Source: Clostridia bacterium (GTDB taxonomy: Bacteria; Bacillota_A; Clostridia; Christensenellales; Aristaeellaceae). Taken from it: 21,671 bases of DNA. The position numbers and the translations under genes were made by a program. A model generated the notes under the pieces. The model had not been told where the DNA came from. It made no database searches and saw only the letters and a program-made list of their open reading frames with translations. The DNA lies in assembly GCA_017509065.1 (NCBI GenBank), contig JAFWQM010000170.1, positions 1-21,671 on the forward strand, given 5' to 3'. Shown here one piece after another: positions 6,008 through 13,727 of this stretch (positions are counted from its first letter, which is position 1; every line of letters begins with the position of its first letter).

Positions 6008-6751
6008 ATGTACAGCGCATTTGCCCGCGTTTACGACGCGCTGATGGATACGGTGGACTATACCGCCTGGGCGGCGCATTACAGGCGTCTGATGGAAAAA
6101 TGCCAAGTGCTGCCAAAGGGACGCTGCGTGGAATGCGCCTGCGGCACCGGGAACCTGACGCTTCCCCTGCGCAAAATGGGCTATCAGATCACAGGCTTGG
6201 ATTTATCGGAGGAAATGCTCGCCGCCGCCATGGAAAAGGCGCGGGCGGCGGGCTTGACGATTCCCTTCGTGCGGCAGGACATGCGCGCGCTGACAGTGCC
6301 CCGGCGGGTAGACTGCGTGCTGGCCACCTGCGACGGAGTGAATTACCTCACCTCGCCCGGGGATGTTCAGGCGTTCTTTGCCGCCGCGTTCAAGGCGCTG
6401 CGTCCCGGAGGAGCGCTGATTTTTGACGTCAGTTCCCCGGAAAAGCTGTCGGAAACCCTGGGAAACAACACGCTCTATTCCGATGACGACGCGGTTTCCT
6501 ATATCTGGCGTAACTGCTGGGATGAGAAAACATCCTGCGTCACGCTGTCGCTGTCGCTGTTCGTTCGCCGGGAAGACGGCGCTTATGACCGCCTTGAAGA
6601 GCGCCAGACGCAGCGCGCCCACAGCCGGAAGGAACTGAGGGCATGGCTCACTGCCGCGGGCTTTACGGACATATCCTTCTATGGCCGTCTGCGCATGACG
6701 CCGCCCCGCAAAGGGGACGACCGCTGGCACGTGACGGCGGTGAAGCCCTGA
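6008..6751 (+). CDS. Class I SAM-dependent methyltransferase
   Basis: A 247-residue protein with a Rossmann-type SAM-binding fold: motif I VECACGTGNL (41-50), the acidic end of strand 2 in TGLDLSEEM (62-70), the VRQDMRAL segment near 85, and a post-motif RPGGALIFDVSSPEKL. The N-terminal YSAFARVYDALMDTVDY opening is typical of small-molecule methyltransferases annotated as YodH/UbiE-like. The substrate is not predictable. The start at 6008 is set by AAAGGAG at 5991-5997; an upstream in-frame extension runs back into the spore protein. It may be read with the SASP gene. Confidence 0.85.
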   Translation: MYSAFARVYDALMDTVDYTAWAAHYRRLMEKCQVLPKGRCVECACGTGNLTLPLRKMGYQITGLDLSEEMLAAAMEKARAAGLTIPFVRQDMRALTVPRRVDCVLATCDGVNYLTSPGDVQAFFAAAFKALRPGGALIFDVSSPEKLSETLGNNTLYSDDDAVSYIWRNCWDEKTSCVTLSLSLFVRREDGAYDRLEERQTQRAHSRKELRAWLTAAGFTDISFYGRLRMTPPRKGDDRWHVTAVKP

Positions 6752-6842
6752 TTCGAACTGTCCTCAAATCAGATAAGCAGCAAAATGAATAACAATAAAT
6801 ACTCCCGTTCCGAATGACATGGGGTATTTGTCATCCCGACGG

Positions 6843-6887
6843 AAGTGAAACCCGCGCTACTCCTTTCGGGAAGCGCGGGTTTCACTT
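6843..6887. repeat. 16-bp hairpin between convergent genes, shared with right window end
   Basis: A perfect 16-bp stem (6843-6858 with 6872-6887) has a loop that can pair again. CCCGCGCT, a near-identical loop ending TTCGGGA and AGCGCGGGTTTC recur at 21406-21438. It separates the methyltransferase gene from the convergent gene ending at 6940 and may block read-through both ways, but it has no T tract. The rest of 6752-6939 holds nothing I can name. Confidence 0.6.
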
Positions 6888-6939
6888 TGGTCGAAAAGAA
6901 AAGTATCAAAAACACTGCTTGCCAAACGTCAGGGTTTTA

Positions 6940-9363
6940 TTATCCGTTTCCGTACAAGTCCAGCTCAGCGTAAATCACTTCTCCGTCCTCGGTGACAAAG
7001 ACCCAGGCGCGGGTGGCCCAGTAACCGTACTGCGCGTCGTAGTTGAAAAACTGCACCGCCCAGGTAACGCCTTTATGGGGAAGGCCGTCGATGTACACCT
7101 CCGGTGCGGTGAGGGCGGAGCCGACGCGAAGCTGATTCAGCCAGTCCGCGCCCACCTGTTCATCGCCTGCTTCATGCAGCGCTTTCCAGGCGATTTCCTC
7201 GATTTCCGCCTGGCTCTTTTTGTTCGGATCGGGGAAGGTGATGTATTGATAAGGCTGGTCGGGATATTCCAGATCGTCCGGCTGGAGCAGGAAAAGCATC
7301 TGGTACATCAGTTTGCAGTCATGGGGCCAGAACGCCTCGGATTCATACATTTGGCTCCATTCGTCGGCTTTTGCCTGAATGTTTTCCGGGGTCACGCCGC
7401 ATTTTTGCATCACGGTTTCCAATTGTTCCCAGAAGGAAGCAGGCGCGAAATCGTTGCCCCAGAACCAGGGCCTGCCGTTCTCCTGCGGGGCGGGGGTGGC
7501 TACGGGTTCATCGGAAGAGACGGCATAGTGCCGTGTGCCGGCGGCGTCGGAGGAGTTCAGCTCGTATACCTCGCCCGTGTCCGCCGTCAGGTGCACGTCC
7601 CCTGCCTGGCTGCCGTCCTCCCGGTAGAAGATCACCTGCCAGCTGCAGCGGCCCTTGTCGTCGTTGTTGGCCCAATAGCGGAACGCGGCCCGCAGGGTGC
7701 TCACGTTCAGGGTGGGCACCTCGTCGGCAAACTCGTCCTTGAACGCGGCCCGAGCGATTTCCATGGCTTGTTCCTGCGTGATGTCGCCTTCCCTGGGCAG
7801 GCCGGGGATGTGTTTAAGCGCACCATTGGGATTCTGGTCGTGGAGCAGGTAGTCCAGCGCCTGGGCTTCCAGGGGCCAGAAGTCGGTGTTCCAGCCGTAG
7901 TCGTCCATCCATTTCGCATAGATTTCGTTCATGGTGTCGTCATTGTAGCCGATGGCGTTCAGCGCGGACCAATAGCTTTCCGGCATTTCCTCGCTGTTCC
8001 AGAAGGCGGGATACTGGAACCCATCCTCCGCCGCGGCGGTCGTTTCGGGCCGGGCCGCGCGGTAGCCTTCCTGGGGCTTATGGATTTCCCAGTAGCTTTC
8101 CGGCACCCAGGAGCGCCACTCCCAGGTGGTTTCCTGCCGGGAGGTGAGGGTGAAGGTCACTTTGCCGGTTTCGGCATTCACCTCCGCATACGCCGGGCTG
8201 CTGTCCCGGACTTGCAGCGTCACCTTCCAGATGGGCGATTCCCCGTCCCGCATCAGCACGGCCATTTCCCCCGCGCTGTACACTGTTTCATAGTTCAAAT
8301 CGCCGCAGGCAGCTTTCGCCCTGGCAATGGCGTCCTCCTTGGAAATGAAGGAATCTCCGGGCAGCAGGTAGGTGGTTTCCAGAATATGTTCCTCGCTGGT
8401 CAGCAGATGCCCGCCCTCTGGCTCCGCCTGCATCCGGTGGCGCAGGGCGTCCTGGTAGTTGAGCAGCAGATAGCTGTCCCAGTTCACGAAGCCAAACTGG
8501 TCGCCGTACACCCGCTTGAACCTGTCCAGGATGAACTGGCCGCGCATGGTGTAGCTGGTGCCCAGAATGCCGTCCACACTGTATTCGTTCTTGATGGTTC
8601 CGGCGGGGTCAAGGGTCAGGTAGTAATCCGCGCCGTAGAGGTCCTGGGCCTCATAGGCAAAGCTCCACTCCCGGTACAGGGTGTCACCGATCTTATGCTC
8701 CATGTAGGTGAGGAAGCGGAGATACTTTGTTTTGTCGTTCAAATCCACGCTGGGGTCGTACTTTTCATGAATCAGGTCTTCGGCGATCTTCACCGCCTGC
8801 TCCTGGGAAATCTCGTCCCCTTCGGGCAGCACGTTCGCCTGATGCCTGCTTTTGTCCAGGCCGCAGGCTTTCATGAGCTGCTCGTACCAGTGCTGCACCT
8901 CGATGGGCCAGGCGGCGGGATAGAAGCCGTACTCCGTTTTCACAAAGCGGCGCATGAGCTCTTCCTTATTGTAGCCGCTTTCGCCCAGGTGGTTCAGCCT
9001 GTACAGATCCACGTCGCTGAGGGTCAGGTTGTTTTCCTCGGCGATTTTCAATATTTCGGCAATCTCTTCTTTCGTGAAATTCTGGCTGGGATTCTCCACC
9101 GCTTTGGGGGCCATGATCTGATCCACAAAATCCCTGCCGCCCAGCAGCACGGCGGCTAAGGCGCTGGCGGCCAGCAGCATCAGGACCAGCACCAGCACGA
9201 AACCTACGGACAGTTTTCTTTTCATCGGTTTTTCCCTTGTCCCTTCTCCTGTTTCAGCAGGCATGGCGAAAATCATGTTCCGCATGTCCTGTTCAAAATC
9301 GGCCGGCAGGGAGGGCATGATGGCGTTGATCGTGTCACGGTTTACCTTCACAGCCCGCTTCAT
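6940..9363 (-). CDS. Membrane-anchored PepSY-array protein, putative anti-sigma factor
   Basis: An 807-residue protein translated from an ATG that overlaps the sigma factor stop codon (ATGA), so it is coupled to it. A basic cytoplasmic N-terminus (1-50) precedes one membrane segment (about 52-74); the remainder is extracytoplasmic. The outside part contains four tandem modules, each with a tryptophan/tyrosine-rich helical part (WPIEVQHWY at 152; WPLEAQALDY at 496; WPHDCKLMY at 679) and a PepSY-like part (ISQEQAVKIAEDL at 185, ISKEDAIARAKAA at 340, ITQEQAMEIARAA at 528, KSQAEIEEIAWKA at 716) ending in a tGxv strand (LDPAGTI, NAETGKV, TADTGEV, TEDGEV). Position, topology and coupling suggest an anti-sigma factor or its sensor. 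No zinc-type ASD motif (HxxxCxxC) is seen. No enzyme motif is seen. Confidence 0.8.
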   Translation of the reverse strand: MKRAVKVNRDTINAIMPSLPADFEQDMRNMIFAMPAETGEGTREKPMKRKLSVGFVLVLVLMLLAASALAAVLLGGRDFVDQIMAPKAVENPSQNFTKEEIAEILKIAEENNLTLSDVDLYRLNHLGESGYNKEELMRRFVKTEYGFYPAAWPIEVQHWYEQLMKACGLDKSRHQANVLPEGDEISQEQAVKIAEDLIHEKYDPSVDLNDKTKYLRFLTYMEHKIGDTLYREWSFAYEAQDLYGADYYLTLDPAGTIKNEYSVDGILGTSYTMRGQFILDRFKRVYGDQFGFVNWDSYLLLNYQDALRHRMQAEPEGGHLLTSEEHILETTYLLPGDSFISKEDAIARAKAACGDLNYETVYSAGEMAVLMRDGESPIWKVTLQVRDSSPAYAEVNAETGKVTFTLTSRQETTWEWRSWVPESYWEIHKPQEGYRAARPETTAAAEDGFQYPAFWNSEEMPESYWSALNAIGYNDDTMNEIYAKWMDDYGWNTDFWPLEAQALDYLLHDQNPNGALKHIPGLPREGDITQEQAMEIARAAFKDEFADEVPTLNVSTLRAAFRYWANNDDKGRCSWQVIFYREDGSQAGDVHLTADTGEVYELNSSDAAGTRHYAVSSDEPVATPAPQENGRPWFWGNDFAPASFWEQLETVMQKCGVTPENIQAKADEWSQMYESEAFWPHDCKLMYQMLFLLQPDDLEYPDQPYQYITFPDPNKKSQAEIEEIAWKALHEAGDEQVGADWLNQLRVGSALTAPEVYIDGLPHKGVTWAVQFFNYDAQYGYWATRAWVFVTEDGEVIYAELDLYGNG

Positions 9364-9833
9364 TCAAACATCACCTCCCGATCCAGGGTTTTTCTCAGTT
9401 CCTTGCGCGCACGGTACAGTCTGGTTTTGAAGGTGGTCACGGGGATGCCGAGCGCCTGGGCTGCTTCCTTTTCGGAGCAGTTCTGCAGATACTTCAGCAT
9501 CAGCGGCAGCCGCAGCTTTTCCGGCAGACGGAATATGGCGTCGTATAAATCCTGATAGTCAGGCGGCGTTTCCTGAACGGCAGGCGGGATTTCCGCCGGA
9601 AACACCCGCATCCTGCGCCGCTGGATGTTGCGGCACTCGTTGATCAGGATACGGGTCAGATACCAGCGAAATTGGCCCTCCCGCGCGTTCTCCTTCTTTT
9701 CCCAGCCTTTAAGAAGCGCCTGCTGCACTGCGTCCCGGGCATCCGCGTCACAGCGCAGGATGCTCATGGCGATTTTGTACAGCGCAGGCAGCGCTTCCTG
9801 GGCGACGCGCTCATATTCCCGGCGGTCAGCCAT
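9360..9833 (-). CDS. ECF-type RNA polymerase sigma factor
   Basis: A 157-residue sigma-70 family protein of ECF size. Region 2 spans about 6-75 (DADARDAVQQALLKGWE and the FRWYLTRILINECRN segment contacting core polymerase and the -10 element), and region 4 spans about 95-152 with a helix-turn-helix SEKEAAQALGIPVTTFKTRL recognising the -35 element. The start at 9833 has GAAGGGAG at about nine bases. The next gene overlaps by four bases and encodes its likely membrane-bound regulator. A matching ECF promoter lies at 9886-9911, so the pair probably activates its own transcription. Confidence 0.93.
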   Translation of the reverse strand: MADRREYERVAQEALPALYKIAMSILRCDADARDAVQQALLKGWEKKENAREGQFRWYLTRILINECRNIQRRRMRVFPAEIPPAVQETPPDYQDLYDAIFRLPEKLRLPLMLKYLQNCSEKEAAQALGIPVTTFKTRLYRARKELRKTLDREVMFE

Positions 9834-9885
9834 CGGTCGTAACTCCCTTCAAAAAACAATGTGGCGGATATCCTCACACTGAAAA

Positions 9886-9911
9886 GACGCGCGGGAGAAG
9901 ATTTTGTTTCA
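9886..9911 (-). promoter_or_regulatory. ECF-type promoter of the sigma operon
   Basis: Minus-strand TGAAAC (complement of 9906-9911) and CGTC (complement of 9886-9889) are exactly 16 bases apart, matching the TGAAAC-N16-CGTC pattern of SigM/SigW-class ECF promoters. It lies about 50 bases before the sigma gene start. Autoregulation by the sigma factor it precedes is inferred. Confidence 0.75.
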
Positions 9912-9929
9912 TGGAAAAACGATGTTTTG

Positions 9930-9971
9930 AAAAAAACCGCCCCTCCTTCTGCCTGACGGAAGGACGGGCGG
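9930..9971 (-). terminator. Intrinsic terminator of the ABC transporter operon
   Basis: On the minus strand CCGCCC-g-TCCTTC pairs with GAAGGA-g-GGGCGG (9937-9971) over a 9-base loop, directly followed by seven T. It ends the operon 20 bases after the last permease gene and just before the ECF promoter. Confidence 0.9.
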
Positions 9972-9990
9972 ATAGACAGCGTGAAGTTTT

Positions 9991-10878
9991 TTATCCTTTC
10001 ACCGCGCCGGCGATGAAGCTGTCCTGGATGCGCTTGCTCAGGAACACGTATACAAGCAGCGTGGGAATGGTGGCGATGGACAGAGCCGCGCCGATGGGGC
10101 CCCATCTGGTCGTATACTGGCCGAAAAGCTGCTGCACGCCGACGGGCAGGGTGCGGTACTGGCCGGAGGAAACGAAGATGGTGGCGAAGAGCAGTTCGTT
10201 CCAGCACTGGAGGAAGGTATAAATACCCACGGTGGCGATGGCCGGCATCATCAGCGGCGCGATCACCCGCAGGAAAATGCCCCACACGCCGCAGCCGTCC
10301 AGGAAGGCAGCTTCGTCCAGGTCATAGGGAATATCCCCCATGAAGCCGGAAGAAATGAGGATGCCCATCGACAGGGAGAAAGCGGCGTAAGGGAAGATCA
10401 GCGCCGAATAGGTGTTGAGCAGGCTCATGCGCGACAGGATGATATACACCGGCACAATGGAGGCGTGGATGGGGATGGTAAGGCCGAGCATGAAGAACTT
10501 GTTCATCGCCTTCCGCCCGCGCCACACCAGCCGCGTGAGCGCGTAGGTTGCCATGAAGGAAGCGATCATGGTGATGGCGATAGCCGACACGGCCACCACC
10601 AGGCTGTTGACGAAATACAATCCCATGTTGCCGGTGTTCATGGCTTCGGAATAGTTGCTCCATTCCCATTGATGGGGCAGGCCCACGTGATTCGGCGCCA
10701 CCTGCACGCGCACGCCGGTTTCAGGATCTTTGTAGGAATAGCCGAGGATCTCGTCATTGGTTTTCAGCGAGAAGGTCAGCATCCAGTACAGCGGGAAAAT
10801 GTTGATGAACACAAGCACCAGCAGCGCCAGGTGCACCAGGACGGTGGAGGGCTTGAGCTTTCTGATTTGCTTTTTCAT
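9991..10878 (-). CDS. Sugar ABC transporter permease, MalG type
   Basis: A 295-residue inner membrane permease with about six hydrophobic segments, starting with HLALLVLVFINIFPLYWML (16-34). The cytoplasmic EAA loop that docks the ATPase is EAAFLDGCGVWGIFLRVIAP (189-208). Family: binding-protein-dependent carbohydrate importers (CUT1), MalG/AraQ branch, with the usual length. Its ATG overlaps the previous permease stop by four bases, so the two half-channels are made together. Substrate is unknown. No ATPase gene is in the operon; CUT1 systems of Gram-positives often share one MsmX/MsmK-type ATPase encoded elsewhere. Confidence 0.93.
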   Translation of the reverse strand: MKKQIRKLKPSTVLVHLALLVLVFINIFPLYWMLTFSLKTNDEILGYSYKDPETGVRVQVAPNHVGLPHQWEWSNYSEAMNTGNMGLYFVNSLVVAVSAIAITMIASFMATYALTRLVWRGRKAMNKFFMLGLTIPIHASIVPVYIILSRMSLLNTYSALIFPYAAFSLSMGILISSGFMGDIPYDLDEAAFLDGCGVWGIFLRVIAPLMMPAIATVGIYTFLQCWNELLFATIFVSSGQYRTLPVGVQQLFGQYTTRWGPIGAALSIATIPTLLVYVFLSKRIQDSFIAGAVKG

Positions 10879-11852
10879 GCCACTTTCTCCCCCCTGTCCC
10901 TGAACGCCAGGCTGATCAGAATCGCAAAGACGAAGCAGAGCACGATCAGAATGACCGCGATGGCGCTTCCCAGGCCGTAACGGTTATGCAGGAAGAGCAG
11001 CTTATACATCAGCGTGCTGGGCAGCTCCGCCTTGGTGGTGTCCTTCATCAGGGCATAAATCAGGTCGAAGGATTTGAGCGATCCGGTGACCGCGAAAATC
11101 ACGCTGACCTTCAGAATGGGCTTGATGTAAGGGATGATGATATGCCGGTTGACCTGTCCCTCCGTGCAGCCGTCCAGCTCGGCGGCTTCCAGCAGTTCGG
11201 GGGGCACGCCCTTGATGCCCGCGTACATCAGCAGCATATGATAGCCGATATACTGCCAGAGGATCGGGATAAAGGCCGCTCCAAGCGCCGTTTCGCGGAA
11301 GCCGGTCCATTGCCCTGTAAAGGCCAGCTTGGAGGATGTGATGCGGCTGGTGATCCATGGGAACAGCCATTGGTCGATGCCCGTCGTGCGCAGGAACGCA
11401 TTGAGGATACCGGCCTTGCCGGGGTCGTAGATGTTCATCCACAGGCGGCCGATGATGACCGTGGAAATCAGCACGGGCATGAAGAAAACGGACAGGTACG
11501 CCCGCTCGCCCCGGATGCCCTTGCTCAGCTTGAGCGCGATGATCAGCGACAGCGGCAGCTGGATAAAGACCGACAGCCCTGCCAGCAGCAGCGAATTGAC
11601 CAGCGCGTCGCCCATGAACTTGTCGTTGGTAAAGAGCTTGCCCGTCTCCGGATTCGCCATTTCCCTGCTGAACAGCGTGATATAGTTCTCCAGCCCGACG
11701 AATTTCATGCTCGTGTCGGAAATGGAGTTGAAGTCATGCACGCTGTAAATGGCCGACATGATGATCGGGGCGATCAGAATGCCCACGAACAGAATCAGCG
11801 CCGGCAGCAGAAACAGAAAAATGTTCAGCCGGTAAGTAAATGTCTTTTTCAT
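10875..11852 (-). CDS. Sugar ABC transporter permease, MalF/UgpA type
   Basis: A 325-residue permease with six predicted membrane segments (first at 10-33). The EAA loop is EAAELDGCTEGQVNRHIIIP (222-241). It forms the channel with the MalG-type permease encoded next. The ATG at 11852 has AAAGGAT nine bases upstream. A hairpin with a T tract separates it from the binding protein gene, so its level is probably lower than that of the binding protein. Confidence 0.93.
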   Translation of the reverse strand: MKKTFTYRLNIFLFLLPALILFVGILIAPIIMSAIYSVHDFNSISDTSMKFVGLENYITLFSREMANPETGKLFTNDKFMGDALVNSLLLAGLSVFIQLPLSLIIALKLSKGIRGERAYLSVFFMPVLISTVIIGRLWMNIYDPGKAGILNAFLRTTGIDQWLFPWITSRITSSKLAFTGQWTGFRETALGAAFIPILWQYIGYHMLLMYAGIKGVPPELLEAAELDGCTEGQVNRHIIIPYIKPILKVSVIFAVTGSLKSFDLIYALMKDTTKAELPSTLMYKLLFLHNRYGLGSAIAVILIVLCFVFAILISLAFRDRGEKVA

Positions 11853-11871
11853 CTTCCGCGATCCTTTTCTG

Positions 11872-11926
11872 AAAAAAGAGGGGGAGACGGCCCCTCTCGG
11901 GTTGAATCCCTCGCGGGCCGTCTCCC
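11872..11926 (-). terminator. Hairpin and T tract between binding protein and permease genes
   Basis: A perfect 12-bp stem (GGGAGACGGCCC, 11882-11893 with 11915-11926) is followed on the minus strand by CCTC and six T. It lies just after the binding protein gene and before its permeases. Such partial terminators or RNA-stabilising hairpins keep the binding protein in excess over the channel. Confidence 0.75.
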
Positions 11927-11959
11927 TGTTGTTATGTTCCGGTCAGGAAAGGGACAGAA

Positions 11960-13198
11960 TTACTGCAGCGCGTTGGTCAGGCTGTCGATGAAGCCCGCGC
12001 CGTCGATTTCGCAGCCGTACACCTTGGACACGAAGTTCAGGTAGGTGTTGGCGGGGTCAGCGCTCATGGCGGTGTCGCCGAAGAGCACCATGCCGTCGGC
12101 CTTGGCAACCAGTTCGGCCACAGCGGCAACCAGGGGCTTCACAGTGCTGGTGTCATAGTCGGGGGTCCAGGCGGGCAGACCGGAGCCGGCCAGATAGCCG
12201 TAATGGCAGATGCCCTTGCCCAGTTCGAACGCGGCCTTGGCGGCGAGTTCGGGGTTCTTGGAGGTGGCGGCGACAGCCAGCGTGTCGGAGGGGCCGCCGA
12301 TGACCTGGCCATAGGTGGCCTTTTCAGCGTCAATCACGGGGAACAGAGCGACCTGGAAGGTGCCTTCAGCATCGTTCACTTCGCCGCAGTTCCAGGAGCC
12401 GTTCTGATAGAAAGCATATTCGCCGGCGATGAAGTTGGCCTTCACCTGGTCGTTGCCCAGAGCGATGCCGTTGGGATCGAAGTAGCCCTTGGTGACCATT
12501 TCCTGCATGATGTCCACAGCCTTGGCGATGGCGGGATCATTCCAGGTGCCGCGGCCGGCGAAGATCTCGTTCAGGGCTTCGTAGCCGATGGTCTTTTCGA
12601 TGATGGGCTCGAGGTATTCAGTCACGCACCAGGTTTCACCGCCGGAGCAGCCGAAGGGGATGATGCCCTTTTCGACCAGCGCGTCACAGCAGGCGATCAG
12701 GTCTTCATAGGTGGTGGGAACAGCTTCGTAGCCAGCTTCGGCCAGCAGATCCATGTTGGCGAACAGGGTCACGATGTTCATGGTCAGCGGCACGCCGTAG
12801 TGCTTTCCGCCGTAGGAGGCGTTCTGCAGCATGACCTCGGGCAGGTCAGCGGCAAAGTCGGCATAGGTTTCATCCAGGCAGTACACATTGCCAGCATCCA
12901 CGAAGTCGCCCAGGAAAGCGCCGGCCCAGGTGAAGAAGATGTCGGGCAGGGTGCTGGGATCAGCCATAGCGGCCTTGATCTTGGTCTTGTAGGACTGATT
13001 CTCGAAAGCTTCCCACTTGATCTCGATGTCGGGATGGGCAGCCTCGAATTCGGCGATGGCCTGTTCGTAGGCGGGACGGTTGGCGTCGCTCTCAGTGGCG
13101 ATGCACCACATGGTCAGAACGGTCTTTTCTTCAGCGAAGACGCTGGTCATGCTCAGCAGCATGATAGCAGCCAGAGCCAGAGCAACAAACTTCTTCAT
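11960..13198 (-). CDS. Extracellular sugar-binding protein of the ABC importer
   Basis: A 412-residue family 1 solute-binding protein. MKKFVALALAAIMLLSM is a signal peptide with a likely cleavage after SVFA (22), followed by TVLTMWC, an N-lobe strand typical of the family, and AEFEAAHPDIEIKWE, TLPDIFFTWAG and FIAGEYAFYQNGSW, all common in CUT1 sugar-binding proteins. AGGAGG at 13205-13210 sets the start; an upstream extension to 13360 is not credible. Unusually for a Gram-positive binding protein, there is no lipobox cysteine at the cleavage site, so it may be held by an uncleaved signal or released. Substrate is not predictable: no sugar hydrolase lies nearby. Confidence 0.93.
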   Translation of the reverse strand: MKKFVALALAAIMLLSMTSVFAEEKTVLTMWCIATESDANRPAYEQAIAEFEAAHPDIEIKWEAFENQSYKTKIKAAMADPSTLPDIFFTWAGAFLGDFVDAGNVYCLDETYADFAADLPEVMLQNASYGGKHYGVPLTMNIVTLFANMDLLAEAGYEAVPTTYEDLIACCDALVEKGIIPFGCSGGETWCVTEYLEPIIEKTIGYEALNEIFAGRGTWNDPAIAKAVDIMQEMVTKGYFDPNGIALGNDQVKANFIAGEYAFYQNGSWNCGEVNDAEGTFQVALFPVIDAEKATYGQVIGGPSDTLAVAATSKNPELAAKAAFELGKGICHYGYLAGSGLPAWTPDYDTSTVKPLVAAVAELVAKADGMVLFGDTAMSADPANTYLNFVSKVYGCEIDGAGFIDSLTNALQ

Positions 13199-13391
13199 GG
13201 TAATCCTCCTATCAAAATGATGTACGGTTTGCAGGTTCTGCCACAGAAATGAATTCTTCCGCCGGATCATCGGTTTGGGCATCCTTTCGCGTTGGGAGAA
13301 TTGCTTCTTCACGCCACACTGTTTTTGGTTCGTCCGCACTGTTTGATCCATTGCCAACATTCAAATCTATAACATCCCTTACGACGCGTTC

Positions 13392-13420
13392 AGTATATCA
13401 CATAACCCCTCGAATGTAAA
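13392..13420 (-). promoter_or_regulatory. Promoter of the sugar ABC operon
   Basis: Minus-strand TTTACA (complement of 13415-13420) and TATACT (complement of 13392-13397) are 17 bases apart. Transcription would begin near 13385, leaving a leader of about 187 bases before the binding protein gene, long enough for extra control. Confidence 0.75.
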
Positions 13421-13619
13421 GAGTATGAAAAATATTTATTCACACTATATAACGCTTTTAACCGCTGTTTTTGGGATATGAAGAATTGAAATTCATAAAA
13501 TATCACTATTATTTATAGATTACAATTGGTTAATATGACGTATTGTTTACGCATTTTGCTGTGTTTTTCTCATTTGTTGCGATGTATAAGTATTCATCAA
13601 TTCAATCCACACAGCCGGT

Positions 13620-13648
13620 TTGACGGCCATGGGAAAACATGATATACT
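13620..13648 (+). promoter_or_regulatory. Promoter of rarA
   Basis: TTGACG (13620-13625) and TATACT (13643-13648) are 17 bases apart, followed by a T-rich stretch. The leader to the rarA ATG is about 73 bases. Confidence 0.8.
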
Positions 13649-13694
13649 TTTTTTGAAAACACGGCGCGTCAGCTTCCGTGCGTCTGTGCTGTGC

Positions 13695-13706
13695 CTGTAT
13701 ATACAG
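13695..13706. promoter_or_regulatory. 12-bp palindrome in the rarA leader
   Basis: CTGTATATACAG is a perfect dyad located 21 bases before the rarA start codon and downstream of its promoter. It could be an operator or a small leader hairpin. It resembles the ends of the enterobacterial LexA box (CTGT...ACAG), but the spacing is four bases instead of eight and Bacillota LexA sites differ. Confidence 0.35.
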
Positions 13707-13727
13707 AAATAAAGGATCAGGATTGCT

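Larger units (their letters stand above)
13199..13727. other. AT-rich divergent control region
   Basis: This 529-base gap between the binding protein gene (minus) and rarA (plus) is clearly richer in A and T than its surroundings, especially 13400-13600. It holds one strong promoter in each direction (listed separately) and a leader of about 190 bases before the binding protein gene. A weak catabolite-type site resembling TGAAARCGYTTWCA reads on the minus strand at 13447-13460 with several mismatches. I see no gene, no clear riboswitch and no repeat. Confidence 0.6.

Noticed and set aside
6814..9159. A 781-codon open frame on plus, opposite the PepSY-array gene
   Set aside because: It is the antisense shadow of a GC-rich gene: biased composition, no ribosome site, no recognisable domain, while the minus frame has a start coupled to the sigma gene and clear repeats.
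10986..12044. A 352-codon open frame on plus across the ABC permease and binding protein genes
   Set aside because: It crosses two real genes and an intergenic terminator; composition is antisense-like.
13199..13360. N-terminal extension of the sugar-binding protein up to 13360
   Set aside because: It would bury the signal peptide, and the AGGAGG site clearly marks the start at 13198.
13199..13385. Riboswitch in the long leader of the sugar-binding protein gene
   Set aside because: I found no conserved riboswitch core or terminator-antiterminator pair ahead of the start codon.
13447..13460. Catabolite-repression (cre) site
   Set aside because: Only the central AAAGCGTT core fits; several outer positions do not, and a match this weak is expected by chance in AT-rich sequence.
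13695..13706. LexA (SOS) box in front of rarA
   Set aside because: The CTGT/ACAG ends are four bases apart instead of eight, and Bacillota LexA sites follow a different CGAAC...GTTCG pattern. It is kept only as an unexplained palindrome.
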